This document shows, in pieces, positions 17,200 to 32,049 of a stretch of 64,000 bases of DNA; positions within the stretch are counted from its first letter, which is position 1, and each line of letters begins with the position of its first letter. This DNA is from Prosthecobacter vanneervenii. GTDB lineage: Bacteria > Verrucomicrobiota > Verrucomicrobiia > Verrucomicrobiales > Verrucomicrobiaceae. The DNA is taken from positions 62,001 to 126,000 of the forward strand of contig NZ_JACHIG010000005.1 in assembly GCF_014203095.1 (NCBI RefSeq), read 5' to 3'. The translations under genes and the position numbers were made by a program. The notes below the pieces were generated by a model. It had not been told where the DNA came from. It worked only from the letters and a program-made list of their open reading frames with translations, and searched no databases.

Positions 17200-18075
17200 A
17201 TGAAACGCGCACTGGCATTCATTCTGACTCTGGTGCTGGCCTCCTGCGCCACGACGCCACCGCCACGCCCGCTGACACCCACGACGGAATCGGAGTCGGG
17301 CCTTTCAGTACCAGGCACGGAAGAAGCTCAGCCAGCCCAGCCTGCGGCTCCGCCCTCCAAGGCCGCCGAATGGACTGCCATTTCCGACTTCAAAGGCCAG
17401 CCGCTGTTTGGCAATGCCTCGCTGATCGAATACAAGATCGGTCACAAAGGGCACACCTATCAGATCCGGGTCGTGGTCTTCGACAGCCGGCAGTTTGAGC
17501 TCAAGGTGATCGACCAGCCGAACGACTGGGCGGGCGGCAGTCATATCAAAGACAGCCTGCAGGCCGCCGGAGCCATCGCCGGGGTGAATGGCGGATTCTT
17601 CTCCCGCGACTTCAAGCCCATGGGCCTCATGATCGCAGACGGACGCAAGACAGGTGAATGGCAGACGGGATCGCTCCTCACCGGCGCGGTCGCCGTCACC
17701 ACCCATCCGCAGATCCAGTGGAATCACGAAGTCAGCCCCTCCGAAGCCAGCCAGTTCCTGCAGGCGGGCCCGCGCCTCGTCGATGACGGCCAGGTCGTTC
17801 CAGGCCTGGACTACCGCAAGCAGAGTGCGCGCACGTTCATCGCCAACGATGGCAGCACGCAGTGGCTCATCGGCACGGCGGAAGAGATCACCCTCAGTGA
17901 CCTGGGCGATCTGCTCTCCACGCCCGGCCTGATGCCCGCCTTCACCGTGCACCGCGCCCTCAATCTCGACGGCGGCCACTCCTCCGCGATCTACTACCGC
18001 ACCGTGGACGGCCACGAACGCTCCTACCCCGGCTGGAGCACCGTGCGGAATTATCTGGGAATCGTGCCGAGGTGA
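17200..18075 (+). CDS. Phosphodiester glycosidase-like lipoprotein (NAGPA domain)
   Basis: A 291-residue predicted lipoprotein: signal sequence MKRALAFILTLVLASC with lipobox LASC, then a Pro/Thr/Ser-rich linker to about residue 50. The main domain fits the NAGPA family, with SLQAAGAIAGVNGGFFSRDF, LIADGRKTG, and ALNLDGGHSSAIYYR near the end. NAGPA-type enzymes cleave glycosidic phosphodiester bonds; the bacterial substrate is probably an envelope polymer. It follows rdgB by 4 bp, with no obvious functional link. Confidence 0.85.
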   Translation: MKRALAFILTLVLASCATTPPPRPLTPTTESESGLSVPGTEEAQPAQPAAPPSKAAEWTAISDFKGQPLFGNASLIEYKIGHKGHTYQIRVVVFDSRQFELKVIDQPNDWAGGSHIKDSLQAAGAIAGVNGGFFSRDFKPMGLMIADGRKTGEWQTGSLLTGAVAVTTHPQIQWNHEVSPSEASQFLQAGPRLVDDGQVVPGLDYRKQSARTFIANDGSTQWLIGTAEEITLSDLGDLLSTPGLMPAFTVHRALNLDGGHSSAIYYRTVDGHERSYPGWSTVRNYLGIVPR

Positions 18076-18094
18076 GGCAGGCGGTGGCAGACGG

Positions 18095-18805
18095 TCAGTT
18101 CTTTTCCATCGGCTTGAGGATAGCTCCCATCCAAGAAGTAAACTGGGTCATGAAATCCGGCGGCCGCGTGTGCTTGGAGACACCTTCGTAGAGCTTCAGG
18201 GTGACGTGGGCACCGAGCACCCGCTCTAGATGCTGTGCATAAGCCTTTGTGAGGCCGACATTGCCCGGATGCTCTTCGGCACCGCAAAAGCAAAAATAAA
18301 CCTGCGTGGCATGCAGTGGCAGCCTTCGCTCAGCAGCCTTTGGTGCACCCATGCCTCCAGGTGACATCAAAATGGCACCCCGATAGGACTCGGGATAGAG
18401 AGTGGCAAGATCAGCCGCCACCATGGCCCCCTGAGAAAAGCCAAACAATCCGACCCGCTTCAAATCCAGCTTCAAATCCGATGTCAGAGTTTTTAGCCTG
18501 TCCTGAATGTAAGCATGGTCAGCCACCGGCTCCTCGGACCACTGCTGAGTGTCATCTCCAAGGTCTGTCGTAGCGGGAAAACCGAGGATCACAGCGCCCA
18601 GCGCATCGGCCAGTTTCTGCATGGATTCCGCAGTCTCTCCTGGCATTGGACCCAAAGGCGAATACCCGCGATAACCATGAAGCCAAACTGCCACAGGCAG
18701 GTCGCCGGAGACATCCTTGGGAATAAAGATGAAGTGCTTAGGCTTGCCTGCCTGAGAGACTGCAACCAGCAGAAAGAGCAGGGCTGTAGTGAGGAGATGT
18801 TTCAT
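18095..18805 (-). CDS. Secreted alpha/beta hydrolase (esterase-like)
   Basis: A 236-residue protein with a signal peptide (MKHLLTTALLFLLVAVSQAG). The hydrolase fold shows VAVWLHGYRGYSP (oxyanion region), the nucleophile Ser124 in GLFGFSQGAMVA, and a late His in GVSKHTRP. It resembles phospholipase/carboxylesterase or feruloyl-esterase-like enzymes. The start at 18805 was chosen for the signal peptide. It faces the NAGPA lipoprotein gene and lies beyond the rpoC terminator. Confidence 0.85.
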   Translation of the reverse strand: MKHLLTTALLFLLVAVSQAGKPKHFIFIPKDVSGDLPVAVWLHGYRGYSPLGPMPGETAESMQKLADALGAVILGFPATTDLGDDTQQWSEEPVADHAYIQDRLKTLTSDLKLDLKRVGLFGFSQGAMVAADLATLYPESYRGAILMSPGGMGAPKAAERRLPLHATQVYFCFCGAEEHPGNVGLTKAYAQHLERVLGAHVTLKLYEGVSKHTRPPDFMTQFTSWMGAILKPMEKN

Positions 18806-18880
18806 GAAAAAGTCTGATAACTTTAGCTGGCAGCCTAATGAGGGCAACCCAAGGCACTGTCACATGATCCGCCCATACGC

Positions 18881-18916
18881 AAAACCGCCTCCGACGGCTT
18901 GCACCGAAGGAGGCGG
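18881..18916 (-). terminator. Intrinsic terminator of the rpoBC operon
   Basis: On the minus strand CCGCCTCC (18916-18909) pairs with GGAGGCGG (18892-18885), extended by TTCGG/CCG pairing inside, and is followed by TTTT. It lies about 30 bp after the rpoC stop. Confidence 0.85.
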
Positions 18917-18947
18917 GTGATGGTTGATGCTATGCTGGCGGGGCGGA

Positions 18948-21900
18948 TCAGGCCGCGTCTTCGTCGGCTCCGGCGGGCAGCACAGGGCGCTCCGTTTCGT
19001 GCAGCTCGAAGTTGCGGTTGTTGATGAAGCCGGTGCCGGCAGGGATGAGGTGACCCATGATGACGTTTTCCTTGAAGCCGCGCAGGAGGTCGGACTTGGC
19101 AAGGGTGGCGGCCTCGGTGAGCACACGGGTGGTGTCCTGGAAGGAAGCGGCGGAGATGAAGGACTCCGTCTCGATGGACGCCTTGGTGATGCCGAGGAGC
19201 ACAGGCTCTGCTTCCGCAGGCTTGCCACCCTCTTCGGCCACACGGGCGTTTTCCTTGTCGAACTCCGTGCGGTCGATCTGGTCGCCCCAGAGGAACTCGG
19301 TGTCGCCGGTGTCGGTGATCTTAACCTTGCGCAGCATCTGGCGGATGATGATCTCCACGTGCTTGTCATTGATTTCCACACCCTGGGCGCGGTACACTTC
19401 CTGCACTTCGTTGACGAGGTGCTCGCGCAGCGCCTGCGGGCCAAGAATTTCGAGGAGGTCATGCGGAACGACAGGACCATCGGTGATCTGGTCGCCCTTG
19501 CTGACGTGGTCGCCATTGAACAGCAAGATGTGCTTGCTGCGGGGGATGAGGTGCTCCTCCTGCTGGCCGGTCTTGTTGTCGGTCACGATCACGCGGCGCT
19601 TGCCACGGACGAGGCCGCCGATTTCCACGGTGCCGTCGATACGGGCGATTTCGCACGCGTCCTTGGGCTTGCGGGCTTCGAAGAGCTCGGCCACACGGGG
19701 AAGACCACCGGTGATGTCCTTGGTCTTGGAGGCCTTGCGCGGCGTCTTGGCGATCGTGGTACCGGCTTCCACCTTCTCGTTGTTCTTCACGCTAAGGTGA
19801 GCACCGGCAGGAATGGTGTAGCTGGCGAGGACTTCGTGCGTCTTCGGATCCACCACCACGACCTGCGGATGGAGGTCTTCCTTGTGCTCGATGACAACGG
19901 TTTCTTCGTTGCCTGTGCTCTGGTTGACTTCCTTGGTGATCGTGATGCCGGAGATCATGTCGCGGAATTCCAGCTTACCGGCCTTCTCGGTGATGATCGG
20001 CACGTTATAGGGATCCCAGGTGACAACCTGCTGGCCCTTCTTGACCTTGCCACCGTCTTCGACGGCGATAACGGCACCCGTGACCAGCTTGTGGCTTTCG
20101 AGCTCGCGGCCTTCGTCGTCATGGATGGACAGGACGCCGTTCTTGGTGAGGGCGATCCAGGTGCCTTCGATGGTCTGCACCGAACGCATGTCGGTGTATT
20201 TGACGGTACCGGCGTTTTTGACGTTGATGAAGGGCTGCTTGAAGGAGCTGGTGGCAGCACCACCGACGTGGAACGTACGCATGGTGAGCTGCGTTCCGGG
20301 TTCGCCGATGGACTGGGCGGCCACGATGCCGACCGCTTCGCCGATCTTGGCCATGCGGTGCGTGCCGAGGTGGAGGCCGTAGCACTTGGAGCAGCAGCCG
20401 CGCTTGCTTTCGCAGGTGAGCACGGAGCGGATCTTGAGCTTCTCGACACCGATCTTTGCCAGGTGGGCGGCCTCCTTCTCGGAGACGAGCTGACCAGCCT
20501 TGACGATGGTGCTCTTGTCCACGGGATCATGGATGGTCTCGCAGGAGACGCGGCCATAGACGCGGGTCTTGAGATCGACGATTTCTTCGTCGCCCTGGTA
20601 GATGGAGGAAAGCGTGATGCCGTTGGCAGTGCCGCAGTCTTCCTCAGTGACGATGACGTCCTGGGACACGTCGACCAGCTTACGGGTCATGTAACCGGAG
20701 TCAGCGGTCTTCAGAGCGGTGTCTGCCAGACCCTTACGAGCACCGTGCGTGGAGATGAAGTACTCGAGCACGCTCAGACCTTCGCGGAAGTTCGAGGTGA
20801 TCGGGCGCTCGATGATCTCACCGGAGGGCTTGGCCATAAGGCCGCGCATGCCGGCGAGCTGCTTGATCTGCGTACGGTTGCCTCGGGCACCGGAGTTCAC
20901 CATCACGTAGAGCGGGTTGTGGTGCTTCTTGCCTTCGTTGTGCTCCAGCGTGCGGAAGAGTTCGTCAGCGACGATTTCACCCACCTGCGTCCAGATGTCG
21001 ATGATCTTCTGATAGCGCTCACCATTGGTGATGATACCACGGCGATACTGCTTCTCGATTTCCTCGATCTGCTTGTAGGCGTTTTCCAGTCCGCCGGCCT
21101 TGGCCTGCGGGATGACCATGTCCGTGATACCGATGGAGCAACCGGAGCGCGTGGCTTCGCGGAAGCCGAGCTGCTTCAGGCGGTCCAGAGCAGAGACGGT
21201 TTCCTTCTGGCCAAAGGTCTGGAAGCAGCGCCAGATGATGTCGGAGATCTGCTTCTTGCCCACGGTGGTGTTGATGAAACCAAGGCCTTCGGGCCAGATT
21301 TCATTGAAGATGACACGACCAGCGGTGGTCTCGATGACTGCCTTGCTCGGGTCGCCGTAGGGGCGCTTGGGCAGGCCGTGGTCAGGATTGCGGAAGCGCA
21401 CCTTGTCGTTCACGCTCAGGCCGCCTTCGGCGATGGCGAATTCGACTTCGGAAGCGCTGTTGAAGACCGGCACGCGGCCTTCCACTTCGCCCTTCTTGCC
21501 CTTGGCGTCGTGCTGGGGGAAGTCGCGCAGGTAGGTGAGGAAGTAGCAGCCCAGAGGAATGTCCTGGGAGGGGTTGATCACCGGCTTGCCGCTGGCTGGG
21601 CTGAAGAGGTTGTTCGGCGCCAGCATGAGCAGGCGGGCCTCCATCTGGGCCTCGATGGAAAGCGGAACGTGCACGGCCATCTGGTCACCGTCGAAGTCGG
21701 CGTTGTAGGCCGTACAAACGAGGGGATGCACGCGGATGGCCTCACCTTCGATGAGCTTCGGCTCGAATGCCTGGATGGACAGACGATGCAGCGTCGGAGC
21801 GCGGTTGAGGAGGACGGGGTGGCCTTTGGTCACTTCGTCCAGAATGTCCCACACCTCGGGCGTGCGGCGCTCGATCATCTTCTTGGCGCTGCGCACGGTG

Positions 21901-23087
21901 TGCACCAGGCCCATCTCCTTGAGACGGCGGATGATGAAGGGTTCGAAAAGCACGAGGGCCATCTTCTTCGGCAGACCGCACTGACCCAGGTTCAGGTCAG
22001 GACCGATCACGATGACGGAACGACCGGAGTAGTCCACGCGCTTGCCGAGCAGGTTCTGACGGAAGCGGCCGGACTTGCCCTTGAGCATGTCGGACATGGA
22101 CTTGAGAGGACGATTGCCAGCGCCAGTCACCGGGCGGCCATGGCGGCCGTTGTCGAACAGGGCGTCCACGGCTTCCTGCAGCATGCGCTTTTCGTTGCGG
22201 ATGATGACATCCGGCGTGCGGAGCTGAAGGAGGTTCTTGAGACGGTTGTTGCGGTTGATGACACGACGGTAGAGGTCGTTCAGGTCGGAGGTGGCAAAGC
22301 GGCCGCCTTCGAGAGGCACCAGCGGACGGAGGTCCGGCGGAATGACGGGCAGCACTTCCAAGATCATCCACTCAGGACGGCTGTGGCTTTCAGCAAAGCC
22401 CTGGCAGAGCTTGAGGCGCTTGGCCAGCTTCTTGCGGATCTGCTTGGAGCGGGTCTTCGTCATGGCCTCTTCCAGCTCCTTGGTCACTTCAGCCAGGTTG
22501 ATCTGGGAGAAGATGTCGCGGATGGCCTGGGCACCCATGCCCACGCGGAAGGCGTCTGCACCGTACTGTTCCTCGGCTTCGCGAAGGTCCACTTCGGTGA
22601 GAAGCTGACCGCGCTGCAGCGGGGTGTTGCCGGGATCGACGACCATGTAGTCCTCATAGTAGATGACGCGCTCGAGGGAACGGGCGGTCATGTCCAGCAT
22701 CAGGCCGATGCGGGAGGGCATGCACTTGTAGAACCAGATGTGGGTCACAGGCACGGCCAGCTCGATGTGGCCCATGCGCTCGCGGCGCACGCGGGACAGC
22801 GTCACTTCGACGCCGCAGCGGTCGCAGACCACGCCCTTGTGCTTGATGCGCTTGTATTTGCCGCAGGCGCACTCCCAGTCACGGGTGGGCCCGAAGATAC
22901 GCTCGCAGAACAAGCCGCCTTTTTCAGGCTTGAAGGTGCGGTAGTTGATGGTTTCTGGATTCTTGACTTCGCCGGAGGACCAGGAGCGGGTGCGGTCCGC
23001 CGAGGCGATGCAGATCGACACATAGTCGAACTCCTCGCCGTGCTGGGGTTCCCCGAAGATTTCTTTCAAGCTCGCGTCAGCATTCAT
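18948..23087 (-). CDS. rpoC: RNA polymerase beta' subunit
   Basis: Catalytic largest subunit of RNA polymerase, 1379 residues. The first zinc site has Cys73, Cys75, Cys88 and Cys91; the active-site Mg motif NADFDGD is at 462-468; a second zinc site appears as [11 protein letters not shown]. The trigger-loop region and the C-terminal domain that contacts omega are present. The frame is intact. It lies 54 bp downstream of rpoB in the same operon and is followed by an intrinsic terminator. The C-terminus ends in an acidic tail (GADEDAA). Confidence 0.99.
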   Translation of the reverse strand: MNADASLKEIFGEPQHGEEFDYVSICIASADRTRSWSSGEVKNPETINYRTFKPEKGGLFCERIFGPTRDWECACGKYKRIKHKGVVCDRCGVEVTLSRVRRERMGHIELAVPVTHIWFYKCMPSRIGLMLDMTARSLERVIYYEDYMVVDPGNTPLQRGQLLTEVDLREAEEQYGADAFRVGMGAQAIRDIFSQINLAEVTKELEEAMTKTRSKQIRKKLAKRLKLCQGFAESHSRPEWMILEVLPVIPPDLRPLVPLEGGRFATSDLNDLYRRVINRNNRLKNLLQLRTPDVIIRNEKRMLQEAVDALFDNGRHGRPVTGAGNRPLKSMSDMLKGKSGRFRQNLLGKRVDYSGRSVIVIGPDLNLGQCGLPKKMALVLFEPFIIRRLKEMGLVHTVRSAKKMIERRTPEVWDILDEVTKGHPVLLNRAPTLHRLSIQAFEPKLIEGEAIRVHPLVCTAYNADFDGDQMAVHVPLSIEAQMEARLLMLAPNNLFSPASGKPVINPSQDIPLGCYFLTYLRDFPQHDAKGKKGEVEGRVPVFNSASEVEFAIAEGGLSVNDKVRFRNPDHGLPKRPYGDPSKAVIETTAGRVIFNEIWPEGLGFINTTVGKKQISDIIWRCFQTFGQKETVSALDRLKQLGFREATRSGCSIGITDMVIPQAKAGGLENAYKQIEEIEKQYRRGIITNGERYQKIIDIWTQVGEIVADELFRTLEHNEGKKHHNPLYVMVNSGARGNRTQIKQLAGMRGLMAKPSGEIIERPITSNFREGLSVLEYFISTHGARKGLADTALKTADSGYMTRKLVDVSQDVIVTEEDCGTANGITLSSIYQGDEEIVDLKTRVYGRVSCETIHDPVDKSTIVKAGQLVSEKEAAHLAKIGVEKLKIRSVLTCESKRGCCSKCYGLHLGTHRMAKIGEAVGIVAAQSIGEPGTQLTMRTFHVGGAATSSFKQPFINVKNAGTVKYTDMRSVQTIEGTWIALTKNGVLSIHDDEGRELESHKLVTGAVIAVEDGGKVKKGQQVVTWDPYNVPIITEKAGKLEFRDMISGITITKEVNQSTGNEETVVIEHKEDLHPQVVVVDPKTHEVLASYTIPAGAHLSVKNNEKVEAGTTIAKTPRKASKTKDITGGLPRVAELFEARKPKDACEIARIDGTVEIGGLVRGKRRVIVTDNKTGQQEEHLIPRSKHILLFNGDHVSKGDQITDGPVVPHDLLEILGPQALREHLVNEVQEVYRAQGVEINDKHVEIIIRQMLRKVKITDTGDTEFLWGDQIDRTEFDKENARVAEEGGKPAEAEPVLLGITKASIETESFISAASFQDTTRVLTEAATLAKSDLLRGFKENVIMGHLIPAGTGFINNRNFELHETERPVLPAGADEDAA

Positions 23088-23141
23088 GATGTGTGGAGAT
23101 GGGTGGCAGTATTGTGCGCTGGGTTTCTAGGGGAAGGCAGG

Positions 23142-27002
<3,861 letters not shown>

Positions 27003-27384
27003 AAGGCAGTGATGAGGCGGTTAGGGGGCGGTGGGCGTGGCAAGGTGTGCGGGAGGTGAGGCCCGCGGAGCGGCAAAGGGGTGATGTCAGGCAGCCAGCC
27101 CGGCAACACCAGCGATTGTCGCGAAAACGAAGCAGCCGGAACCCAGGTTTTTGCCGGGATTCAGGCCATGAAAATGACAGGACGCATGCCTTTTCTCGTG
27201 GTGTGTCCCAGAACCGTGCCAGAGGCTGCGGAGGTTCGGAAGGGAGACACGGGCGGGAGCGGGCATTGCTATGTAACGAAAACGAACAGAGGGAACGAAC
27301 GAAACTGACCAAAGGAAGCTTCTGACCGCGCGGCGCTGCGGAGAGCAGACACCGCGCGGCAAAGAGCAGATGAGGAACGAGAGA
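27003..27384 (-). other. Long rplL-rpoB intergenic region with GC hairpin
   Basis: No coding sequence is seen in these 382 bp. On the minus strand, soon after rplL, a hairpin is formed by two copies of the self-complementary octamer CCGCGCGG (27352-27359 and 27326-27333) with CTGC/GCAG inside and a TCTCC loop. A short T-containing stretch (TTCCTTT) follows. In many bacteria this gap holds an attenuator that lowers rpoBC expression relative to L12, and an attenuator or partial terminator is the simplest reading here. No clear promoter was found in the rest. Confidence 0.5.
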
Positions 27385-27768
27385 TTACTTGATCGTGACC
27401 TTGGCGCCAGCGGCTTCCAATTTCTTCTTGATCTCTTCGGCTTCTTCCTTCTTGCAGCCTTCCTTGAGGGTCTGCGGAGCGCTCTCGACGAGCTTCTTCG
27501 CTTCTGCAAGGCCAAGGCCGGCGACGACGCCGCGGACTTCCTTGATGACGCCGATCTTGTTGGAGCCAGCGTCGGCCAGGATGACGTCGAACTCGGTCTT
27601 TTCTTCCGCAGCGGCTGCAGGAGCAGCACCACCACCAGCAGCACCGGCGGCAGCGACAGGAGCAGCGGCGCTAACGCCCCACTTCTCTTCGAGGGATTTC
27701 ACGAGTTCAGCGACTTGCAGGACGGTCAAGCCACTCAGTTCTTCAACGATTTTATTAAGGTCAGCCAT
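27385..27768 (-). CDS. rplL: 50S ribosomal protein L7/L12
   Basis: Stalk protein that recruits translation factors to the ribosome. At 127 residues it has the N-terminal dimerisation domain ([18 protein letters not shown]), an Ala/Pro/Gly-rich hinge (about 34-56) and the C-terminal factor-binding domain with [20 protein letters not shown] and [15 protein letters not shown]. It lies 132 bp downstream of rplJ. Confidence 0.98.
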   Translation of the reverse strand: MADLNKIVEELSGLTVLQVAELVKSLEEKWGVSAAAPVAAAGAAGGGAAPAAAAEEKTEFDVILADAGSNKIGVIKEVRGVVAGLGLAEAKKLVESAPQTLKEGCKKEEAEEIKKKLEAAGAKVTIK

Positions 27769-27900
27769 AGTATTTTGTCGGTATCGCCGCGATCCGAAGC
27801 ATCGGATGATTTAAGAGCGAAAGCTTTCGCCCCGGAGAGGGACCATTGGGTGTTGGGGTATTCAGGCCGTGTAACGGGCCATCTGATCAAATGGGTTGTA

Positions 27901-28440
27901 TTAGGCAGCGGGGGCAGCTTCTTCAGCGGCAGCCGGAGCGGCTTCCTCAGCAGGAGCGCCACCTTCCTTGTCGGCCTTGGCCTTGAGGACGCGGGCGAGG
28001 GCGGAAGCAGGAGCCTGGAGCACACCGAGGAGCTGGGCGAGCAGCACTTCGCGGGAAGGCAGATCGGCCAGCACTTTGATGGCCGCAGTGTCCAGCAGAT
28101 TGCCGTCGAGCACGCCGACTTTCATCACCGGCTTTTCGAATTCAGCCTGGAAATTCTTGAGGATTTTGGCCGCGCCGAAGACGTCCTTCTCACCGGTCAC
28201 GAAGGCGCTCTGGCCCGTGAGGTGATCACCAAGTCCACCAGGGTAGCCTGCCTTTTCAGCGGCTTTCTTCACCAGGTTGTTCTTGTAAACGTGGATCTCA
28301 GATCCGACGGCGCTGAGGCGCTTGCGCAGTTCGGCAAACTTGTCCACCTTCAGACCGGTGTAATCCACCACGAAGAGGAAGGGGGAGGCATTGACCCGTT
28401 GCAGCAGGTCGTCAATGAGCAGTGTTTTGAGTTCTTTCAT
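27901..28440 (-). CDS. rplJ: 50S ribosomal protein L10
   Basis: Base of the ribosomal stalk; binds L7/L12 dimers and 23S rRNA. The 179-residue product has DYTGLKVDKFAELRKRL and VYKNNLVKKAAEKAG near the N-terminal half, and PSREVLLAQLLGVLQAPASA before the C-terminal helix. The C-terminus is extended by an Ala/Glu/Pro-rich tail (about 165-179). It begins 21 bp after rplA. Confidence 0.97.
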   Translation of the reverse strand: MKELKTLLIDDLLQRVNASPFLFVVDYTGLKVDKFAELRKRLSAVGSEIHVYKNNLVKKAAEKAGYPGGLGDHLTGQSAFVTGEKDVFGAAKILKNFQAEFEKPVMKVGVLDGNLLDTAAIKVLADLPSREVLLAQLLGVLQAPASALARVLKAKADKEGGAPAEEAAPAAAEEAAPAA

Positions 28441-28461
28441 GTTGCTGTGCTGCTACGAGGT

Positions 28462-29160
28462 TTAGAGTTTGATGTACTTGGAGACATCGATGCGGAGCGC
28501 GGGCGACATGGTCGCGGCCAGCGTGATGGTTTCGACGTAGCGGCCACGAGCGGAAGCTGGACGGGCGCGAACCACGGCTTCGATGAGGGAGGTGGCGTTT
28601 TCAGCGATCTGATTGACTTCAAAGGAGGTCTTGCCGACGGAGGAGGCGATGTTGCCGTTCTTGTCGAGCTTGAAGTCGGCACGGCCGGCCTTCACAGCCT
28701 TCACAGCACCAGCGGTGTCGTCGGTGACGGTGCCGGTACGAGGATTGGGCATCAAACCGCGAGGTCCGAGCTGCTTACCCAGCTTACGCACTTCATTCAT
28801 GGCAGCGGGGGTGGCGATGGCGACGTCGAAGTCGAGGAATCCATCCTTCACCTTGGCGATGAGGTCTTCGTTGCCGACGATGTCAGCGCCGGCGGCTTTG
28901 GCTGCCTCAGCAGCGGAGCCCTGGGCGAAGACGGCCACACGCACGGTCTTGCCGGAGCCGTGGGGCAGAGGGCAGGTGCCACGCACCATCTGGTCGCTCT
29001 TCTTCGGATCCACACCCATGCGGAAGGACAGGGTGACGGTCTGGTTGAACTTGGTGCCGGGCAGCTTGCGCAGGAGTTCGGCCGCTTCTTCGAGCGAGAA
29101 TACCTTGCCCGCCGGAACCATCTCGGCGGCCTTCTTGTAGCGTTTGCTTCTCTTTTGCAT
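28462..29160 (-). CDS. rplA: 50S ribosomal protein L1
   Basis: Forms the L1 stalk near the tRNA exit site. The 232-residue product has the L1 start region (KRSKRYKKAAEMV), TVTLSFRMGVDPKKSDQMVRG, and GPRGLMPNPRTGTVTDD near the middle. Length is normal. It lies between rplK and rplJ, the canonical order. Confidence 0.98.
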   Translation of the reverse strand: MQKRSKRYKKAAEMVPAGKVFSLEEAAELLRKLPGTKFNQTVTLSFRMGVDPKKSDQMVRGTCPLPHGSGKTVRVAVFAQGSAAEAAKAAGADIVGNEDLIAKVKDGFLDFDVAIATPAAMNEVRKLGKQLGPRGLMPNPRTGTVTDDTAGAVKAVKAGRADFKLDKNGNIASSVGKTSFEVNQIAENATSLIEAVVRARPASARGRYVETITLAATMSPALRIDVSKYIKL

Positions 29161-29215
29161 GGTGGATGTGCAGTGGTGGCGAACTGTGACGTTCTCCTGC
29201 TGTGGGTTAGGGTGA

Positions 29216-29641
29216 TTAGTCGATGATTTCGATGCCCATCTGGCGGGCGGTGCCTGCCATGATGCGGGAGGCGCGCTCCAGATTGGTGGTGTTCAGGTCC
29301 GCGAGCTTCATCTTGGTGGCTTCGAGGAGCTGGGCCTTGGTGATCTTGGCGACCTTCGTCTTGTTGGCTTCCTTGGAGCCGCTGGCAATGTTGGCCACCT
29401 TCTTGAGAAGGTTGGAAGCCGGGGGCTGCTTGGTGATAAAGGTGAAGCTCTTGTCCTTGAACACCGTGATGACGGTGGGCAGCACTTCACCACCGGCCTT
29501 GGCGGTCGCGGCGTTGAACTCCTTGCAGAACGCCATGATGTTCACACCGGCCTGACCGAGAGCAGGGCCGATGGGCGGTGCGGGGTTGGCGGCACCAGCT
29601 TTGATCTGGAGCTTGATGAGTTTGATGATTTCCTTGGCCAT
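29216..29641 (-). CDS. rplK: 50S ribosomal protein L11
   Basis: GTPase-centre protein binding 23S rRNA. The 141-residue product has [27 protein letters not shown] and the C-terminal [14 protein letters not shown], both diagnostic; the former is split here as [12 protein letters not shown] and [10 protein letters not shown]. It lies 53 bp after nusG. Confidence 0.98.
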   Translation of the reverse strand: MAKEIIKLIKLQIKAGAANPAPPIGPALGQAGVNIMAFCKEFNAATAKAGGEVLPTVITVFKDKSFTFITKQPPASNLLKKVANIASGSKEANKTKVAKITKAQLLEATKMKLADLNTTNLERASRIMAGTARQMGIEIID

Positions 29642-29694
29642 GTGTTTGTTTTCCTTGCTTGCTTAAGATGAGATTCAGTGCGGCGGTGCGCGGC

Positions 29695-30264
29695 TTACGC
29701 CTTCTCGACCTGCCAGTATTCGAGATCGACCGGAGTGGAGCGGCCGAAGATGTTGACGGAGACGCGCAGCGTGCCGCGTTCGGGATCGATTTCCTCCACC
29801 ACGCCGTTCTGGCTTTCGAAGGGACCGTCCGCCACACGCACGGTGTCGCCGGGGCTGAAGGAGATCTTGGGCACGGCGCCGTCATCTTTGTCACGCACCT
29901 GGGCCAGCATGGCCTCCACTTCCTTGGCGCGCATCGGAATGGGGTGGTCCTTGGTACCGGCAAAGTTGAGGACGCCGTCGGTGTCCTTCACAAAGTACCA
30001 GGTCTTGTCCACCAGGCGGTTGTGCTCGTCGAGCAGGTGGCAGTTGGCGATGACGTAACCGGGGAAAAACTTGCGGTTGCTCTCAGAGCGCTTGCCCTTC
30101 TTCACCTCGGCCACACGTTCCATCGGGACGAGCACCTGGTAAACAAAGTCTCCCATCTCCTCTTTTTCGATGCGGCGGAGCATGTTGTCGCGGACCTTTT
30201 GTTCAAGGCCTGAGCGGACGTGGATGACAAACCACTGATCACGGGGTGCGGGGATGGCTCCCAT
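29695..30264 (-). CDS. nusG: Transcription termination/antitermination protein NusG
   Basis: Binds RNA polymerase to aid elongation and links it to Rho or the ribosome. The 189-residue product has the NGN domain (WFVIHVRSGLEQKVRDNM, FFPGYVIANCHLLDE) and a C-terminal KOW motif (SPGDTVRVADGPFESQNGVV). It follows secE with a 35-bp gap. Confidence 0.97.
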   Translation of the reverse strand: MGAIPAPRDQWFVIHVRSGLEQKVRDNMLRRIEKEEMGDFVYQVLVPMERVAEVKKGKRSESNRKFFPGYVIANCHLLDEHNRLVDKTWYFVKDTDGVLNFAGTKDHPIPMRAKEVEAMLAQVRDKDDGAVPKISFSPGDTVRVADGPFESQNGVVEEIDPERGTLRVSVNIFGRSTPVDLEYWQVEKA

Positions 30265-30299
30265 AAGATTCGGAGGAGAAAGGTGGTTGAGGGGGGAAA

Positions 30300-30518
30300 T
30301 TACATGCCAATCTTCTGAGCGGCCTCAAAGGCCCACTTGAAGGTGACGTCAAACGCTGCCACGAAACCTCCGAGGAGGATCATCGCGATGAAGACCACCA
30401 CTGTGGATTCATTCAGCTCGCGGTATTTGGCAAAGCCCTTTTCCTTGGGGTCCCAGGGCCACGTGGCCTTTTTGAGTTCCAGGGCGACTTCGCTGATGTA
30501 TTTGCGGATGCGGCTCAT
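30300..30518 (-). CDS. secE: Preprotein translocase subunit SecE
   Basis: Essential SecYEG channel subunit. The 72-residue product has the short cytoplasmic amphipathic region (KKATWPWDPKE) and one membrane segment (VVVFIAMILLGGFVAAF). The start MSRIRKYISEV at 30518 is the family start; the open frame continues upstream into the tRNA-Trp region, which is not coding. Position between tRNA-Trp and nusG is canonical. Confidence 0.95.
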   Translation of the reverse strand: MSRIRKYISEVALELKKATWPWDPKEKGFAKYRELNESTVVVFIAMILLGGFVAAFDVTFKWAFEAAQKIGM

Positions 30519-30560
30519 GTGAAGCGTTTCTTGATCTGCGGAGATTTCCGGGACTTTCGC

Positions 30561-30636
30561 TGGCAGGCCAGGAGGGACTCGAACCCCCAACCGACGGTTT
30601 TGGAGACCGCTACTCTACCAATTGAGCTACTGACCT
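30561..30636 (-). tRNA. trpT: tRNA-Trp (CCA anticodon)
   Basis: On the minus strand the gene starts AGGTCAGTAGCTCAATTGG, has the anticodon loop CTCCAAA (anticodon CCA), a T-loop GGTTCGAGTCC, and acceptor AGGTCAG pairing with CTGGCCT (one G-T pair). The 3' CCA is encoded. It sits between tuf and secE, a widespread arrangement. Confidence 0.95.
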
Positions 30637-30731
30637 GTGTAAGCGAGAAAGGCTTCCCGGAATGTTTAACAAAAACTTGGGCTGTCTGCAAGTTCATTGC
30701 CTCGCTCATCTCACTTTAGGAGACGAAATCA

Positions 30732-30760
30732 CCGCCGGGCCTGTGCGCCAGACCCGGCGG
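30732..30760 (-). terminator. Hairpin after tuf
   Basis: CCGCCGGG (30732-30739) and CCCGGCGG (30753-30760) are perfectly complementary across a 13-nt loop, in the gap between tuf and tRNA-Trp. No T-run follows on the minus strand, so it may be a partial terminator or an RNA-processing site rather than a full stop. Confidence 0.4.
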
Positions 30761-30788
30761 GATTCGAGACAAACGAACTGCGCGGGGA

Positions 30789-31973
30789 CTAGTCGAGGAT
30801 GTTGGCCACGCGGCCGGCACCCACGGTCTTGCCACCTTCACGGATGGCGAAGCGGATGGTCTTTTCCATGGCGATCGGGGTGATCAGCTCGACTTCGATC
30901 GAGACGTTGTCACCAGGCATCACCATTTCCACGCCTTCAGGAAGCTTCACGCTGCCGGTCACGTCCGTGGTGCGGAAGTAGAACTGCGGGCGGTAGTTGT
31001 TGAAGAAGGGGGTGTGGCGGCCGCCTTCGTCCTTGGAAAGGACGTACACTTCAGCGGTGAACTTCTTGTGCGGGGTCACAGAGCCGGGCTTGGCGATGAC
31101 CTGGCCGCGCTCGATGTCGCTCTTCTTGGTGCCGCGAAGCAGAAGGCCCACGTTGTCGCCTGCACGACCTTCGTCGAGCAGCTTGCGGAACATTTCGATG
31201 TCCGTGACGGTGGTCTTGACGGTCGGACGGATGCCGACGATTTCGACTTCGGACATCTTCTTGATGATGCCACGCTCGACACGGCCGGTGCAGACGGTAC
31301 CGCGACCTTCGATGGCGAACACGTCTTCCACAGGCATGAGGAAGTCCTTGTCGATCGGACGCTCAGGAAGGGGGATGTAGCTGTCCACAGCGTCCATGAG
31401 CTTGTGGATGTTGGCTTCGTGGGTCGGGTCGCCTTCAGCGGCCTTCAGGGCGGAGCCCTTCACGATCGGGATTTCGTCTCCCGGGAAGTCATACTTGGAA
31501 AGGAGGTCGCGGACTTCCATTTCGACGAGGTCGAGGAGTTCCGGATCGTCCACCATGTCCACCTTGTTCATGAACACCACGAGGGCGGGCACGCCCACCT
31601 GACGGGCGAGCAGGATGTGCTCACGGGTCTGGGGCATCGGGCCGTCAGCGGCGGAGACCACGAGGATCGCTCCGTCCATCTGGGCAGCACCGGTGATCAT
31701 GTTCTTCACATAGTCAGCATGGCCGGGGCAGTCGACGTGCGCGTAGTGGCGCTTGTCGGTTTCGTATTCCACGTGGGCGGTGTTGATCGTGATACCGCGC
31801 TCTTTTTCTTCAGGAGCTGCGTCGATTTGATCGTAAGCCTTGGCCTGAGCGAAACCTTTCTTGGAAAGGACGGTCGTGATGGCGGCGGTCAGGGTGGTCT
31901 TGCCGTGGTCAACGTGGCCAATGGTGCCGATGTTGACGTGCGGCTTGTTGCGTTGGAATGCTTCTTTAGCCAT
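30789..31973 (-). CDS. tuf: Elongation factor Tu
   Basis: GTPase delivering aminoacyl-tRNA to the ribosome, 394 residues. G1 is [11 protein letters not shown]3 is [12 protein letters not shown], and G4 is NKVD; the switch I region has [14 protein letters not shown]. It is the only tuf in the window and is placed between two tRNA genes, tRNA-Thr upstream and tRNA-Trp downstream. Confidence 0.99.
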   Translation of the reverse strand: MAKEAFQRNKPHVNIGTIGHVDHGKTTLTAAITTVLSKKGFAQAKAYDQIDAAPEEKERGITINTAHVEYETDKRHYAHVDCPGHADYVKNMITGAAQMDGAILVVSAADGPMPQTREHILLARQVGVPALVVFMNKVDMVDDPELLDLVEMEVRDLLSKYDFPGDEIPIVKGSALKAAEGDPTHEANIHKLMDAVDSYIPLPERPIDKDFLMPVEDVFAIEGRGTVCTGRVERGIIKKMSEVEIVGIRPTVKTTVTDIEMFRKLLDEGRAGDNVGLLLRGTKKSDIERGQVIAKPGSVTPHKKFTAEVYVLSKDEGGRHTPFFNNYRPQFYFRTTDVTGSVKLPEGVEMVMPGDNVSIEVELITPIAMEKTIRFAIREGGKTVGAGRVANILD

Positions 31974-32049
31974 GTGGGTGGATTAGTTGAGGGGGTGCGC
32001 TTGACTGATTCGTTTGTCTTGTATCGAAAGACCCCCACGGCGACGCCAC